A stretch of DNA of 64,000 nucleotides from Kryptolebias marmoratus (Eukaryota; Chordata; Actinopteri; Cyprinodontiformes; Rivulidae): assembly GCF_001649575.2 (NCBI RefSeq), contig NC_051436.1, positions 8,665,742-8,729,741 of the forward strand. The letters run 5' to 3'. Below the pieces are notes generated by a model. That model was not told the DNA's origin. It was given only the letters and a program-made list of their open reading frames with translations, and did not search any database. Position 1 is the first letter of the stretch. Every line of letters begins with the position of its first letter. The position numbers and the translations under genes were made by a program. Below are positions 63,851 to 64,000 of this stretch, piece after piece.

Positions 63851-64000
63851 CGGGTAGCCTGATGAATAAGGTTGGATTCACATCAAGCTGTTTAGGCTTG
63901 GAGGTTCTGTGTGCGTTATGTTCTTGTATGTAGTAATCACAGAATTTAAAGGAGATAAACACGATTTTTCAGGGCGTCTGATTTTTTTTTTTTGCAGTTA

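Overview
The window is vertebrate nuclear DNA, almost certainly from a ray-finned fish and probably a percomorph teleost. The reasons are split genes with GT-AG introns, vertebrate-type coding sequence, a tRNA-headed SINE and RTE/Rex3-like LINE tails ending in GATG repeats, hAT-type elements, many microsatellites, and short assembly gaps placed in homopolymer or GGC runs.

One large gene fills about 13.2-63.5 kb on the minus strand. It is the multi-PDZ scaffold gene mpdz (MUPP1). I reconstructed 39 coding exons from splice signals, reading phase and remembered similarity to vertebrate MPDZ. They run from an ATG at 61744 down to a TGA at 13213-13215. Every junction keeps phase, and the joined CDS is 5,613 nt (1,870 codons plus stop). 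The order is an N-terminal L27 domain, PDZ1-8, PDZ10, PDZ11 and PDZ13, ending in the usual TVLS-like C-terminus. A GC-rich non-coding first exon and promoter lie near 63350-63540. The 3'UTR has AATAAA signals near 12.5-12.6 kb. The protein is a cytoplasmic scaffold: L27 binds Pals1-type partners, and the PDZ domains bind C-terminal tails of tight-junction and receptor proteins.

The main biological surprise is that the exons for two of the thirteen canonical PDZ domains, PDZ9 and PDZ12, cannot be found. Both intervals where they should lie are free of gaps. Several phase-compatible extra exons were also seen and are listed as candidates: 43182-43218, 37880-37921, 32404-32490, 26899-26961 and a 15-nt microexon at 17367-17381.

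The introns carry six arrays of a degenerate TTTAGCTAGC-type repeat, all in one orientation. They also carry two unnamed dispersed repeat families, foldback and hAT-like elements, one with an intact 8-bp target duplication, SINE and LINE fragments, and microsatellites. Positions 1-12.5 kb are intergenic or belong to a neighbour. A possible exon of an unrecognised plus-strand gene lies at 1153-1253, and a SINE and an RTE-derived fragment lie near 6 kb. No RNA gene, CRISPR array or prokaryotic feature was seen.
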